A DNA stretch of 64,000 nucleotides from Diphasiastrum complanatum. Taxonomy: Eukaryota > Streptophyta > Lycopodiopsida > Lycopodiales > Lycopodiaceae. Positions 1 to 11,185 of the stretch are shown one piece after another; within the stretch, counting starts at the first letter, position 1; every line of letters starts with the position of its first letter. The DNA lies in the NCBI GenBank assembly GCA_029204225.1, contig CM055097.1, positions 69,802,572 through 69,866,571 on the forward strand. Reading direction: 5' to 3'. The position numbers and the translations under genes were made by a program. The notes beneath the pieces were generated by a model. The model made no database searches and was not told the DNA's origin. It saw only the letters and a program-made list of their open reading frames with translations.

Positions 1-908
1 GTCTTTCATTACCAACAAGATTGACATTGATTGCCATCTTTGTTAAGCTCAAGATGAGCATTTGCAGCAGTTGATAGGATGTAGGTAGAGACTTTATGAA
101 GTACATCAGCTGTTGTAGTGTTGGGACCTGATGCTCCTGTCCAAATGCAGCAAGTTGAGCAAAGATTGTTCTGATCCTCTCGACAAGCTGATTCAGCTGG
201 TTGCCATCCCATGTAGACTTTGCAACTGGCAGTTGATTAGGTGCATCACTGATGCAGTAGTCCTCACTTCATACTTCTGCTTTAGATTTTTCCATGCTTC
301 ATGGATGCTCTCACAGTTTTCAATGTGCATGAAGATCTCAAAAACGCTGATTGCCATTGTGCACTCATTTGTTTTGATCCATTGGCAATGAATCCATGAT
401 CACAATCAGGAGCAGGGTGAGTTTGGCCTCAATATATAGAGCCAAAAGCAACCTGGGCACATAGACATGCATAACCCTAAGTCTCCTATACATAGATTCA
501 CCTAGAATAGAGTCCTAAGCATGAACCAACTATACATATAATTGCTATTGATAACTCTACACATGCATACATTGTCTCATACCTTGTCTAAACTCCATTT
601 AGTGTGTTCTGGGCCTCACAAGAATATTAGTTACTTTCGGGTCACATCCAGTATCATGTGGCATAACTAACAGCTTGATTTATTGGAGTACCGTGTATCC
701 AAGACTAGGAGTATATTGAATCCTACTTATTGGCCATGGACATAACATTCCTTGGGTCTTCCGCTGGAGGCTGTTCTTCTATGAGAATGGTCATTGACCA
801 GATCCCTTCACCCTTCAAGAGTGTTCTGATTTTGAACTTCCAAACTCGATAGTTTGTGCCATCAATATCCTTGTCTGAATCGTTGAAGCCATATTGTGTT
901 GCCTAGAT
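1..908 (-). pseudogene. Ty1/copia gag relic, split by an LTR
   Basis: Reading the minus strand from about 900 downward gives the start of a Copia gag protein (about 895-749) with the motif GTNYRVWKFKIRTLL and then IEEQPPAEDPR, typical of the N-terminal DUF4219-like part. After an interruption (393-747) the frame resumes at about 392-1 with IENCESIHEAWKNLKQKYEV and SLPTSYQLL, the UBN2-type core of Copia gag. At least one frameshift near 215 is needed to read through. Gag packages the element RNA. The piece runs off the left edge of the window, so protease and pol would lie outside it. The element orientation agrees with the reversed primer-binding site at 913-925. It is a clear relic and not a functional gene. 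Confidence 0.7.
393..747 (-). repeat. LTR relic inserted in the Copia gag
   Basis: The stretch ends in ATGGACATAACA and shares ordered landmarks with the LTRs at 52424 and 58826: CCTCAATATATAGAG, a later ACATGCATAC block, a block like GTCTGGGTCCTCTCAAG, and the ATGGNCATAACA end. It interrupts a gag reading frame that continues on both sides, so it is best read as a diverged solo or truncated LTR of that family. The left border is uncertain and I could not find a clean 5-bp target duplication. Confidence 0.5.
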
Positions 909-912
909 GATT

Positions 913-925
913 GGCTCTGATACCA
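913..925 (-). other. Primer-binding site (tRNA-Met type)
   Basis: GGCTCTGATACCA is the reverse complement of TGGTATCAGAGCC, the usual plant initiator tRNA-Met primer site. It lies directly beside the TG of a putative LTR at 926 and about 20 bases before the gag N-terminus, fixing a minus-strand Copia element. Confidence 0.75.
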
Positions 926-1280
926 TGTAGAATTTTCTATTTCATTTGGGCTGTTGTGGAATTTATGTTTGTAGGATCCTAGACAAGCGACTATAGATTA
1001 CAAACTTTGAAGCGTTCAATCAGACAGATGTGATGCGACAATTAGAGATGGAAGAATTGAGAAGTGGTCTGTATTTTGTTTTTGCTTTGGACTGAGTCGA
1101 TTAGTGTCATGCATGTTGGCTGTCGCTTCTCTTACAGAATTTTGCTATGCTCTGCTCATTGGCAGAGTTTCATGCATAGATCTCAAAAGTATATTCACTT
1201 CCTTCTATTTCTTTTGCATTCTTACGCATTTTATCCTATATTTATCTCAACATGTGAGTCTACAAGATAGTTTTTAACAA
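926..1280 (-). repeat. Putative 5' LTR of the minus-strand Copia relic
   Basis: Begins TGTAGAATTTTC directly next to the reversed primer-binding site, as the 3' end of a minus-strand 5' LTR should. It is AT-rich and non-coding. The far end is not defined because no second copy of this LTR is visible in the window; 1280 is an estimate. Confidence 0.4.
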
Positions 1281-1660
1281 CTTATTAAAGAAAGGTTTAA
1301 TATTAATCTATTGGTTAGTCACCCTCTGATAATGTTGCTCTTGGCGGCTAAGCATGATAGTACAAGGTCCTCAAGCTCGTTGAGCTATGTAGTCCGTAAC
1401 TCGACTTGTCCGACATTTTTGGATTTTTGGCCTTCGAGCTTTGAGCTTTGAGCTTTGGCCTTTTGGCTTTTTTGGCTTTTTGGTTTTGAGTCCTCGTCAG
1501 CCACTTCAATGTCGATGATGTCAGCGACTTCGGACTTTGGACACTTCGGGCTTTGTCTGCAGGGGCAGACCTCGGGCACTTGGACTTCGACTTCGGCCAC
1601 TTCGGGCACCTCTAGTTGCAATGGCACCTCATCGAGCACTTTGGCAACTTCGGTCTCGAG
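1281..1660. other. Non-genic stretch with low-complexity core
   Basis: From about 1430 to 1665 the sequence is built from short degenerate repeats: GAGCTTT and GGCTTTTTGG units, then ACTTCGG and GGCACTT units. Open frames on both strands through this block (for example 1455-1826 plus and 1385-1744 minus) are S/T- or E/V-rich and come from the repeat composition. I see no gene. Confidence 0.5.
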
Positions 1661-2195
1661 CACTTTGACTTCAAGGAATGCTAAGGAATGGTTGCAAGAG
1701 TTCACCATTTCCAACAATATGACTAGCCAAAGAGTATCTCTCACTCATCTTGCATTTTATGAAGGTACTAGAAAGTTCATTTACATTGTAAATGCAAATT
1801 TGATAGAATTGGTAGTATGCCAATAAATCTAGGATCCATGAAGATCTTAAAGCTAGGAGGTGTTTTTTTTGTGCCAAATATCACCAAACTTCTTCTTAGT
1901 GTTGTTTGATGATGATCTTCAAGTTGATTTTTGTGTGGATGCTTGCTTGATTAAGAGGGGTGATAAAGCAGTAGCAAGAGGTATAAGATATGGGAGGCTC
2001 TTTAAGTTGGATGTTAATGATGGATCTAACATTTCTAGGATGATGGCCAAGTTTCAAGATGTCAAAGGAGGAGCTTTGGCATGAGGTTGGGCCATCCCAA
2101 CTACAAATCCATGCAATCCATGATCAAGGAGGAGAAAGCAATTGGTTTGCCCAAATCTTTGGCAAGTGTTTCGATCAATCAAAGCAACTAAAAAA
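1661..2195 (+). pseudogene. Copia protease/pre-integrase relic
   Basis: The plus strand encodes fragments of the end of the protease region and the GAG-pre-integrase domain: GVFFVPNITK near 1860, DACLIKRGDKAVARGI followed by YGRLFKLDV near 1945-2015, then after a frameshift MRLGHPNYKSMQSMIKEEKA and IGLPKSLASVS near 2080-2165. The last block matches the Copia pattern WHxRLGHxNxxSM that precedes the integrase core. At least two frameshifts are present and no integrase core follows. Likely a fragment of an element related to the family A copies elsewhere in this window. Confidence 0.65.
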
Positions 2196-2440
2196 TGAGC
2201 ACCAAACTTCGTTCGCTACTGAATGATCCCTATTAGGGCCCTTTTTGGACTAAAAAAAGGCCTCTTCACTAATTATGATTAGTGTTAATGATGACATGTG
2301 TACCAATAAGAGAGTGACAATTGAGATGGAATGGTCCATATGACATGGCACATCCAATCGTGTAAATTAGATCTACAAATTCTAACCCACCCACTAACTC
2401 TCCTCTAACTCCACTTGTAATGATGATATGATAAGGCTCA

Positions 2441-2948
2441 AGTTTAAATCTAAATGAAAAGATGGCCAATATTTTTTCAAGACCTTCAAAAAACCATTTT
2501 TATAACTTGAATTGAGAAAAAAGGGGACCCAATATTTCATTGGGCCCCCAAATTGAAACAAAATTCCAAAAAAAAAAAAAAGGTGGGAGGGGGCATGGGG
2601 TACAATCCCTCCCCCCACCCCCCCCACCCCCCGCGCCCCCGCGTCCTTTTCTCTCCCCCCTCCCCCCCGTACCCGCTCCCTCCCCCTCTCCCTCATAGCT
2701 CCTTCCCCTCCCCCCAGGCCGTTGCGCCCCCAATCGGGCCAGCAGCCCGGGGGGAGGGGAAGGAGCCACAAGGGAGAGGGGGAGGGAGAGGGGTTGTACC
2801 TTATGCCCCCTCCCACCTTTTTTGTTTGAATTTTGTTTCAATTTGGGGGGCCAATGAAATATTGGGCCCCCTTATTTCTCAATTCAAATTATGAAAACGG
2901 TTTTTTGAAGGCCTTGAAAAAACATTGGCCATCTTTTCATTTAGACTT
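2441..2948. mobile_element. Large palindrome, foldback/MITE-like element
   Basis: The left end TCTAAATGAAAAGATGGCC is matched in inverted orientation by GGCCATCTTTTCATTTAGA at the right end. The arms remain complementary inward for about 200 bases, including CCAATATTTCATTGGGCC against GGCCAATGAAATATTGGGCC and the blocks around GGTACAATCCC/GGTTGTACC. The centre (about 2600-2790) is extremely C-rich on the left and G-rich on the right. No transposase is present. I could not define a clear target duplication: flanks AGTTTAAAT and ACTTTTAAC are similar but not identical. Short ORFs in both strands across it mirror each other because of the palindrome and are not genes. Confidence 0.75.
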
Positions 2949-3189
2949 TTAACTACATTGAATCACTTGTCGTTGCTATATTATTACGCTAGGTCTAAGT
3001 GAATCCTATTGAAGTATGAGTTAACCCATGGTGTGTTGGAGAGAGGGAGAGTAGCGAGAGTTGAGAAAGGTGTCGTACGTTAGAAACAAAAAAAAAAAAA
3101 ATTAGCTTAGAGGGGTAAGACAAACACAAACGAGACATGAAACATGAACGAGAAACGACTCAAATGAGAAACGAACTCGAACAAAAATT

Positions 3190-3954
3190 GTTCGTGCGCA
3201 GCGGAACGAGCTATGCGACTCTCTCTGAAAGCATGACTATGCCTATCAGAAGGAACAGAACGTTAGTGATGGAAATCATGGTCGTTCTTGATTACGTAGC
3301 CAAACATTAATAAACGAAGCACCAGAAGAATAATTTGTCGTGAATAGCCAGACAAATTATGTGTCACGAAGAGCTAGACAGTGCTCGATTGATAATTAGT
3401 CGCAAAACATTCGCGAAAGACAAGACTAAAAGTTAGTCATCTATTACCAGAAAGGGCAACTAGAAAGATCAGACAGAATGAATAATAAGCATAGCAATAT
3501 TAACACAAATCTACGAAGCTTATTCAAATTGTAAAGGAATGAAACCTTATTGCTGACAAATCAAAGAATCAATACATAGAGCATCTACTTTTGTCTATCT
3601 CTGATAGGCTTCTCTTCTTCGTTCTCTCTTGCTTACTGACTTCTCCACTTGTTAATGAATACGCAAATGGTATTCAATATATACATAATGCTACAGGTGT
3701 GTAGATGAAGAAAGTACAGGGTGGATGTGCTGTCTGTAGGAGATCGTGGGTGGCTGCAGTCGTCGTCCAGTCTATTAGCGCAGCTGCATGAGCATGAAGA
3801 GGGTGTGACGTCAGTCTTTGCTTTTTGTCTTTTCATCGCCTGTGAGAATTTGGATGTGAATATGCAGACTGCGCGACAATGCGAGTAAATATGCACCATG
3901 AATGGAGGCAGATTAAAAATGGAATTTAGGTGACTAGAGGAAATAAATCCAACA
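3190..3954 (-). repeat. 3' LTR of the 3.2-7.75 kb Copia element
   Basis: On the minus strand the LTR starts TGTTGGATTTATTTCC right after a polypurine tract at 3955-3970. Its far end is uncertain; 3190 is chosen from a change in sequence character. A TATA-like run lies near 3676-3686 on the minus strand. Segments around 3225-3290 resemble 21430-21480 (GCATGAC..GCCTATCA and TAG(T/C)GATGGAAATCA), suggesting a related LTR relic there. Confidence 0.45.
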
Positions 3955-5618
3955 CCCCCTCTTGATCTGGATCCGTGAATGCCTTGATCTTCAGACTAAG
4001 CAATGCACAAAATTTGTTGTGTGCATTAACACTGAGTGCTTTCATGAATATGTCTACAACCATGTCCTGCGTTCTACAGTACGTTAAGCTTACTTCCTTG
4101 TTGAGAACCTTGCCCCTGATGTAGTGATATCTGATTTCTATGTGCTTACTCCTAGAGTGAAATCTAGAGTTGGCCGATAAGACAATAGCACTCTGATTAT
4201 CACAAAATAAAATTGTAGGGCTATACTGATTCAGATTAACATCTGAAAGTAAATTTCTCAACCAGAACGCTTCCTTGATAGATTGAGAAGCAGCAATGTA
4301 TTCTGCTTCTGTAGAAAAAAGTGCGACAGAAGTTTGCTTACGACTGTTCCATGAGATAGGACCGTCGTTGAAGAAGAATGTAAATCCAGATGTGGATTTA
4401 CGATTGTCTACATCTCCTCCCCATCTTGCATCAGAATAGCCACTGAGCTAATGAAGATTGTCGTTGTTGACATCTCCATAGCAGATGCACTGGTTCATGG
4501 TAGCTCAAATATATCTCATGACTCGTATGAGAGCCTTCCAATGGATAATGCCAGAATTAGCCATGTATTGGCTGAGTGAGCTTACAGCAAAAGAGATATC
4601 AGGTCTTGTACAGACCATTGCGTACATGAGAGATCCTAGTATCGATTGATAAGTGTATTCTCTCATTTGCTCCACTTCTTCCTTGGTCTGGGGACATTGG
4701 TCCTTTGATAGATGCAGGCCTGAATCCATTGGTGAGTGAGCTAATTTACAATTCATCAAATTGTATCTGTTAAGAACATTGTGAAGATACCTTTGTTGAG
4801 TGATGTAAATCAGTCGATTTGCTCTATCTCTGTGGATTTGAATTCCCATACAGAAGTGAGCTTCGTCCAGATCAGTCATGTTGAACTCTAAAAACAGCAT
4901 CTACTTCGAATCCTTGACCGTATTGGTATTGTTGCTGAAAAACAACGTATCATCCACGTACAACGTGATGATAATGAAGGATTGCTATACTGACTTGGAA
5001 TATACGTTGCAATCAGCAGTGCCTGGTTTGAATCCTCGTTCGATGAGGAATGTGTTGATCCTCTGAAACCAAGCTTTGGCTGACTGTTTCAAGTCGTACA
5101 GTGCTTTGTGAAGTTTACAGACATGATCTTTCATACCTTCCAGCTGCAACATAAGAAAGGAGCATTCGGATCGACAAATGTTTGATGACTGGACTAAAAG
5201 TCTCACTATAGTCAACATTCGGGATCTGGGTGAATCCTCATGCTACCAGTCTTGCCTTCCTTCGATCAATTGCTCTGTTCGCATTGTACTTGATCTTAAA
5301 GATCCATTTGCAATCAATGATATTGCAGCCAATAGCAGCTTCGACTAATGACCATGTCTGGTTCTTGATCAGAGAGGAATACACTCTGTCCATAGCTTCT
5401 CTCCAGAGATCAGAGTCTGGTTGGCTGAGTGCCTCTTCGACTGTCGTTTCCTGTATCAAGAGATAGGCAGACTCAGGAGTATACCTTGTGGGCTGTGTGT
5501 GCACTCGGCTTGATCTTCTGGGAGGATTCGACTGAAGAACCGCTCCTGGGATATGTTGCTGGGTAGCAGCAACGTCTTTGTCTGATTTGTTGTCCCTAAG
5601 TGGGTCGACAATAGACAC
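3926..5618 (-). pseudogene. Copia reverse transcriptase and RNase H (decayed)
   Basis: Minus-strand pieces in order: RT start near 5618-5240 (VEEALSQPDSDLWREAMDRV, then IIDCKWIFKIKYNANRAIDR), the LYDLKQSAKAW block near 5080, the catalytic YVDDTLFFSN near 4960-4930 with both aspartates present, MTDLDEAHFCMGIQIHRD near 4880, PDISFAVSSLSQYMA near 4590, and RNase H ending with ILFCDNQSAIVLSAN and HSRSKHIEIRYHYIRGK near 4200-4100. At least four frameshifts or stops break it (for example near 5240, 4985, 4900 and 4505). It copies element RNA into DNA in working relatives. The YVDD is intact but the frame is not. Confidence 0.85.
3955..3970 (-). other. Polypurine tract
   Basis: Minus strand reads GATCAAGAGGGGGTG and then enters the LTR at TGTTGG. 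This is the expected plus-strand priming site directly upstream of a 3' LTR. The RNase H frame reads through it (DPDQEGVL) and ends about 30 bases inside the LTR. Confidence 0.7.
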
Positions 5619-5666
5619 GCCTGAGCCAGAAGCTCGGACTGTCGTGTCAATGGCAGGTGACGAGGG

Positions 5667-6647
5667 TTATTCTTGAGCAACATCCTTGCCTTTGAGGTCG
5701 ACGAATTGATCCTCGATGAAGACTGTATCCCGGCTATACAAGATTTGCTGGGTATCAGGATCATACAGCTTATAAGTATTATCAGATGAAGTATGTCCGA
5801 TCAGGATGGTCTTGAGACCTTGGAAGTCCAATTTCTTCCTCGTGTCTTTTGGGATCTGTGCGTAGGCAATGCACCCAAACACTCTTAGGTTCTTCAAAGA
5901 AGGCTTAGAGCCTGTCCACACCTCGTGGGGTGTCTTTTCTAAGAGGGCCTTGGTCGAACATCTGTTCTAGACGTAGGCTGCAGTGGAGACAACTTCAGCC
6001 CAGAATCTCTTAGGCAACGATGCATGCGATAGCATACATTTGGCATATTCGACCAGAGTACGGTTCTTCATCTTGTCTAGGCCATTAGACTGAGGACTGT
6101 AAGGAGTGATGAATTTCCGCTCAATGCCTTGGTTTGCAGTACTCCTTAAACTCGATAGAGACATATTCTCCACCATTGTCTGACTTGAGGGCCTTGATCG
6201 TCCTTCCAGTCTCCTCCTTTGCATGCTCCTTGAAGATTTTGAAGCAGTTGAAGGCTTCTGATTTCTTCTTTATAAATTACACCATGGTCCTTTGGAAAAT
6301 TCATCAATAAAGGTTATAAAATACTTGGCATCCTTCAGCGAAGGATTTTTCATCGGGCCACAAATAACTGAATGTACAACATCTAGAAATCCTCTAGCAA
6401 TGTGTTGATGGCTTGATTTAAAAGGTTTCCTAGTCTGTTTACCAACTAGACAGTCTTGACAGACAGGTAAGTCGACTCTTTTGCAAGGATAGTCGAGATC
6501 AAGAACAATAGATTGTCTAGACATTTGTTGTACAGCAGCATGATTCAAATGACCAAGTCTGTAATGCCAAAGTAAACCTTTATTTGAATGAATTGAAGTA
6601 CTGAGAGCTTGACTAGAGGCAAAAAAACAATGACTCAATTTGTACAA
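5667..6647 (-). pseudogene. Copia integrase (catalytic residues lost)
   Basis: GAG-pre-integrase block WHYRLGHLNHAAVQQMSRQ near 6570, zinc-binding HH-CC region with CQDCLVGKQTRKPF near 6440, then the core. The first catalytic block reads HSVICGPM near 6370, where Copia normally has HSDICGPM, so the aspartate is replaced by valine. DNGGEYVS survives near 6160. The third block reads NGLDKMKNRT near 6080 where NGVAERKNRT is usual, so the glutamate is lost. Frameshifts occur near 6270, 6130 and 5960. The C-terminal part continues with LRVFGCIAYAQIPKDTRKKL near 5870. An inactive integrase. Confidence 0.85.
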
Positions 6648-6852
6648 GTATCCATGCCTCTTTCCGAGTGCTAGGATCTTGCCTGTCCTATCAACTACGT
6701 TACACTAATTACATTCAAATTCTACTATGTGTCCTAGATCTGTGATTCTGCTTATAGAGAGCAGATTTGCAGATAAATTTGGTACATAAAGGACTTTAGA
6801 GAATATCTTAGACTGATCATTGGCAAAGTTTAATCTTACAGTGCCTTCACCT

Positions 6853-7755
6853 TTAATAGCCTGTGTGCACATATTTCTGGGTACTGTAAGGTGTATAGGA
6901 CCCGAAACAACGAATGAGGCTAGTCATATGCTGAGTGGCTCCGGAATCCAAGAAACAAAAACTGTTGCTAGATGCTCCTTGATGGTTGGTCATGAATACA
7001 TCATGATCCGCTTCTTGAATAGGCTGTGGAGCTTCTGCAGCTGCATTTTCCACTTGATTCGACTGCCCCTTGCTATTGTTCTTTGCTTGAAGTATTCGAC
7101 AGTCTTGTATTTCGTGGTTGTTTCGTTTGTAGTATTTGTAGAACAATTTTTTTTTTGTCTGCGGATTTAACTCTTCCTTGTGTTGAGCTGGTTTCTAGTC
7201 TAGCTTTGATTGCTTCGAGCCTTTCTTCTTCTTCTGCTTTGTCATGCTCTTGTTGGTGTACAAGGCGTGAGAATCAGTTGAGGAACTTGAGGCTTTGTTC
7301 CTCCACATGTCTTCCTGCAACAACATAGTAATGACTCTCGAAAGAGTCAATTCTGGATGAGTCGTGATGATCATCACCCATCTGTCGTAAGAGCTTGGCA
7401 AGCTTGTAAGCAATTGCATCACTGCGTCTTGATTGTCAATGACAGATCTGACAGCTGTCATTTGTCTTAGCAGGTTCTTGAACTGATTAATGTGATTCTA
7501 CAGAGAATTAACATTCGTCATCTTGAGAGAGTAGAATTTCTTCCTGAGATGTATCTTGGAAGCTATATCTCGCACTTCATATAGTGTGCTCCCAGACTTC
7601 TTTCGATCCCTAAGCCTCGAATACATGGCCAATTTGGGTATCCATGATGTTGAGGATTATCAGCGCAAAAGCCTTTCCATTTTTCAGCTTTCATCTAGCG
7701 ATTGTTGCATCGAGTTTCTCTTTTGCACCTATAACAACGTCGTACAATTAGCAAC
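6853..7755 (-). pseudogene. Copia gag and protease (5'-truncated)
   Basis: Gag core near 7735-7195 with LIILNIMDTQIGHVFEA, LLTSLPSSYDRWVMIITTHP and a Lys-rich tail; a broken zinc-knuckle region near 7130 (MFYKYYKRNNHEIQDC, in place of CxxC); protease start FCFLDSGATQHMTS near 6920 with the catalytic DSG present. Several stops and frameshifts. The N-terminus of gag and the 5' LTR are missing: the sequence changes at about 7756 to the LTR of the neighbouring Gypsy element. Confidence 0.75.
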
Positions 7756-7756
7756 A

Positions 7757-8608
7757 TGTGATTGATAGATTTTAAGACAATCCAGATATAGCTCACATTC
7801 TTAATATTAAGAAACTTAGTGTTCCTAAGACGTCACCATCAGTCACAGATGTGCCACTCTATCAATGCCAAGTCAAGCAATAAGTGTGATTGGCAAGTAA
7901 GATCTTAGAGGAAGAGATGCACAAAATGTAAGAGAATATGCAAGATCTACACCACAAATCCAACCTATTTAGTTTACTTGAATGCTGATTCCTACATTAA
8001 TCCACAAACAAGAAATGAAATCTAATCCACAACTAAAAACAAGAGATCAAAAAATCTAATTAATCCACAACACAAAAGGAAATCAAACCATGCTCATAGG
8101 AATTTCACTCAAGAACATTGCCATGAACAAGGAGCTTTACATCATCAAGAACTCATGGAAGATCTTCTTTATTCAGTCAAGAGAACTTGACAATACATTC
8201 AAAGCTCCCTCACAAGAGAAGGGGGCCCTTAAATAAGCAAGAAGGCTGCCCATGTGGAGCCCAAGTGGCAATTCCACTAATTTGAAAAATACAAGTGGAA
8301 TTTGCCCTTCCACTAGAGGTCATCATCAAAAGGTGGCTCACTCTAAATTATCTAAGGGGGGTCTACATTTATTTACAAAGCCTAGAAAATATTACTAGCT
8401 CCTACATGGTCGTTCCTTCTCTGGTATACACCATGTAGGCTCACATAGATAATTCACTCTCGTCCTAGCTAGTAATTTCTCCGCTCTCATGCTTGGCTCT
8501 CAGCTTCTTCTGCTCTCCTCCTTTTGAGACCTCCTCAGTCATGGGTGAGAGATATTTAATGTCTTCAGCTTGGCTCGACATCTGGGAATTCTCTGGAATC
8601 CGCTAACA
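7757..8608 (-). repeat. 3' LTR of the large Gypsy element
   Basis: Minus strand starts TGTTAGCGGATTCC at 8608 immediately after a purine-rich tract (AGAGGTGGATAA, about 8609-8620) and may end in CAATCACA at 7757. Within it, in order on the minus strand, are a TTATTTAAG TATA-like site near 8230 and an AATAAAG polyadenylation-like signal near 8172, the order expected in an LTR (U3-R). A second copy that would prove the borders is not in the window, so the 7757 end is tentative. Confidence 0.55.
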
Positions 8609-8618
8609 TTATCCACCT

Positions 8619-10760
8619 CTAATCTGTTGCAGGACCCACTACAACACAGGTGATGTCGTTCCGCTTGGCACTTGGAAAAGCGTGGATCTTCGTTCGCTTC
8701 CGTAAAACTAGGTGCTTATTATCCGCAAAACTATTTCTCAAAAATGAAGGTCTCTCAATGGCCGCTACATTCCAGCCCTCTTGAGAACCTCTTGCGAGTC
8801 TTGCTCGCCTCGCCGTCTTGCTGTTTGTTTTCGCTCGCTCATCTTTCACCCTAGGGCTTCAAATACTTGGAAGCGAAGCTTACTTCTGAAGTTTAGTGGC
8901 CCCAGGTACTCTCTTATCTTTTCAATAAAGCCCATCTCCTGCCACTCTTCCACCATGGTCACATATCATGACGACATGAAGGCCGCTCTATAGTATAGTT
9001 GGGCCATCATCTCATGGTCTTCCTCTGACTGGAGGGCTACGTTGGGATTGATCTTGATCGGATCTAAACCTCAATCCCAAAACCATTCTTGTTGCATCAA
9101 AAAGGCCATAGATCAACATTATTCGGCACTTTCTTGCACGCATAGATCGGCACTTGTCTTGTATTTGTGCCCAAAATCAGATATTCTCTGAAATTTCCAG
9201 AATTACTAGCCAGTTCACCAACTCGACCCATGGATTTTCTGCCGGCCATGGATTTATGCATTTGAGTGGCATGTAAAATGGATCCACTCGCTTCCATGCT
9301 GGTGCCTTCATGTACTCTTGGAGACGCTTGCTATCCTTTAGGACCTTATTTCGCCATTTCGGTTGCGATTGTAATGCCGCAATGATCTCGGCCCTGGTGG
9401 AGTATTGGCTTTGATCTATATCCTCTTTGCCTCCCCTCATGTTGGGAGGGTATTTCCTTTCGAGCTTCTCTGATTTCTTTGTATTAACCATCTTGCTCCT
9501 AGGCCTGGTAGGAGAAGCTGTCCTACATGGTTGTGGTGGCCTTGCCAAGTAATCACCCAAGGCCTTGGTGCCCATATCTTTGTCCTTGGCTCGCTCGCTC
9601 GTTGATGGCTCAGCTACGCCCTATGTCTTGCCTGGGCGAGAGTCTTCTTGTTTCTGGTAGATCTGCCAGGAAGTTGTCATTACCGCCAATGTCAGGGTTA
9701 GTTTCTGGAAGGTTAGGATGGAGTGATTTGGAGAGAGGTGTTTAGGGATGACAGACTTAGGAGGAGGTGGGCTTAACAAATTATACGCCGCACCGGGGGA
9801 GTGGAGTTGTTGAAGGAACTCGTTCCGTCGGGCTTTGTATGTGTCAACTGGACCTTTTGATAGGCCCATTATTCTGCTAGGCGATGGTGGAGAGAGGGAA
9901 GATGGAAAAATAGGGTGGAATGAATGTTTCGAAGAAATTAAAAGCAAAATAAGAGGAGGAGTTAAAAGTGGGAGGGGAAGGGGGAAAAGCTCCGGAAGTA
10001 GCTCCGGCTCTCTGGCTACCCGATCCCGAGCTATCATCTGATGGTCAGGTTTGTCTGTCCTAACTTCTTGTTTTGTCATTTCCTTTATCATCCCCCCGTA
10101 GTTTCTTCGAATGAGCGCCTGCCTGAGCCTTGCACGTCGTGTCCCACAACTGGTTCACCTTGTCCAAGACTTGCTGCAGGGCCTTTGTTTTGTCTTCTAG
10201 CTATTTTTGGGACTCCAAGATGATCTTTTCCTGCTTGGCCACAATATTTTCGAAATTCTTTTTACCTTCAGCACTTTTGTCCTTAGTCGTTGTGTGCATT
10301 TGGTGAGATATGCACATGCCGCTTGCAGCTACTGATCATTGATTGCCTCAACTCTGTACCTGTCCTTATTCTTCCACTTGTCCACGAAGGGATCTATGTA
10401 ATTGAAGTATGTTGTCTGCTCAATCTTCTGGAGTGTCCTTGTGACAGCATTTGGTCCTCGCAAGAACCCAAAGGGTTGCAAGTCGGCCACCGCAAATGAT
10501 ATGTTATAAACATAGTTCCTGACAGGAGGAACTATGAGCTGGCAGGACCTTGTCGTAGCATTATAATTGGCATAGGCCATGTGTACCAGGTACGGGCTTT
10601 GATACCCCGTCAGGACATGGATCTGGAACTCAATGGCCTTGAAGAATGACTCTATCTACTAGTACCAAGTCTGCATCTTTGTAAGATCTAACTTGCATAG
10701 CTGGATGTCGAGTTTATTTGCCTCGGGGTCTTCAAAACTGGAACTGGGGTTGGATGTCAT
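8619..10760 (-). pseudogene. Extra ORF of the Gypsy element, unknown function
   Basis: A broken protein starting at ATG 10760 with MTSNPSSSFEDPEANKLDI, followed by LQPFGFLRGPNAVTRTLQKI near 10480-10420. After a frameshift near 10330 comes a Lys/Glu-rich heptad stretch of about 55 residues (KKNFENIVAKQEKIILESQK and LEDKTKALQQVLDKVNQLWD, about 10260-10140), a likely coiled coil. A proline-rich segment follows (about 10040-9720), then AEIIAALQSQPKWRNKVLKD and VDPFYMPLKCINPWPAENPW (about 9400-9230), and an acidic block with DPINPNVALQSEEDHEMMAQ near 9060-9000. Stops occur near 10655, 10330 and 10205 and there are several frame changes. I do not recognise the family; no membrane segments of an env protein are obvious. 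It lies in the same orientation as pol, between the arrays and the 3' LTR. Confidence 0.5.
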
Positions 10761-10789
10761 GGTGAAAAAAATGGAAAAAACAGGGGTCT

Positions 10790-11185
10790 GGAAATACTAT
10801 GTCGGTTGAGATTTCAGACAAGGTTAAGGGGTGTCGGTTGAGATTTGATGGAGTAGCTTCGGTTGAGATTTCAGAGATGGCATCGGTCGAGATGGAATGG
10901 ATTGGCTCCGATTGAGATGTGAGAGATGGCGTCGGTCGAGATGGGATGGACTGGCTCCGGTCAAGATTTGAGAGAGGGGTGTCAGTTGAGATGGTCGAGA
11001 TTTGAGAGAGCAGCGTCGATTGAGATGGGCTGGACTGGCTCCGGTCGAGATTTGAGAGAGGGGCGTCGGTTGAGATGGGATGGACTGGCTCCGGTCGATA
11101 TTTGAGAGAGCGACGTCGGTTGAAATGAGATAGGGCTCCGGTTGAGATGTGATACATGGCTTCGGTCAAGATGGACAAGTGAAAG
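10790..11185. repeat. Minisatellite array 1 (CGGTYGAGAT family)
   Basis: Irregular tandem copies of CGGT(T/C)GAGAT units, alternating between a GGGATGGACTGGCTC spacer and a TTGAGAGAGGGGCGT spacer, giving higher-order units of about 50 bases. Most have one to three substitutions. The minus strand stays open across it as an S/T/P-rich repeat protein (10732-11178), a by-product of the repeat length. Confidence 0.85.

Noticed and set aside
1385-1826. ORFs on both strands at 1.4-1.8 kb
   Set aside because: Low-complexity composition; only the plus-strand part after about 1660 shows Copia-like residues.
2394-2894. Three ORFs of 113-140 codons around 2.4-2.9 kb
   Set aside because: They cross the palindrome and its C/G runs, and the two strands give nearly the same protein; this is a symmetry effect.
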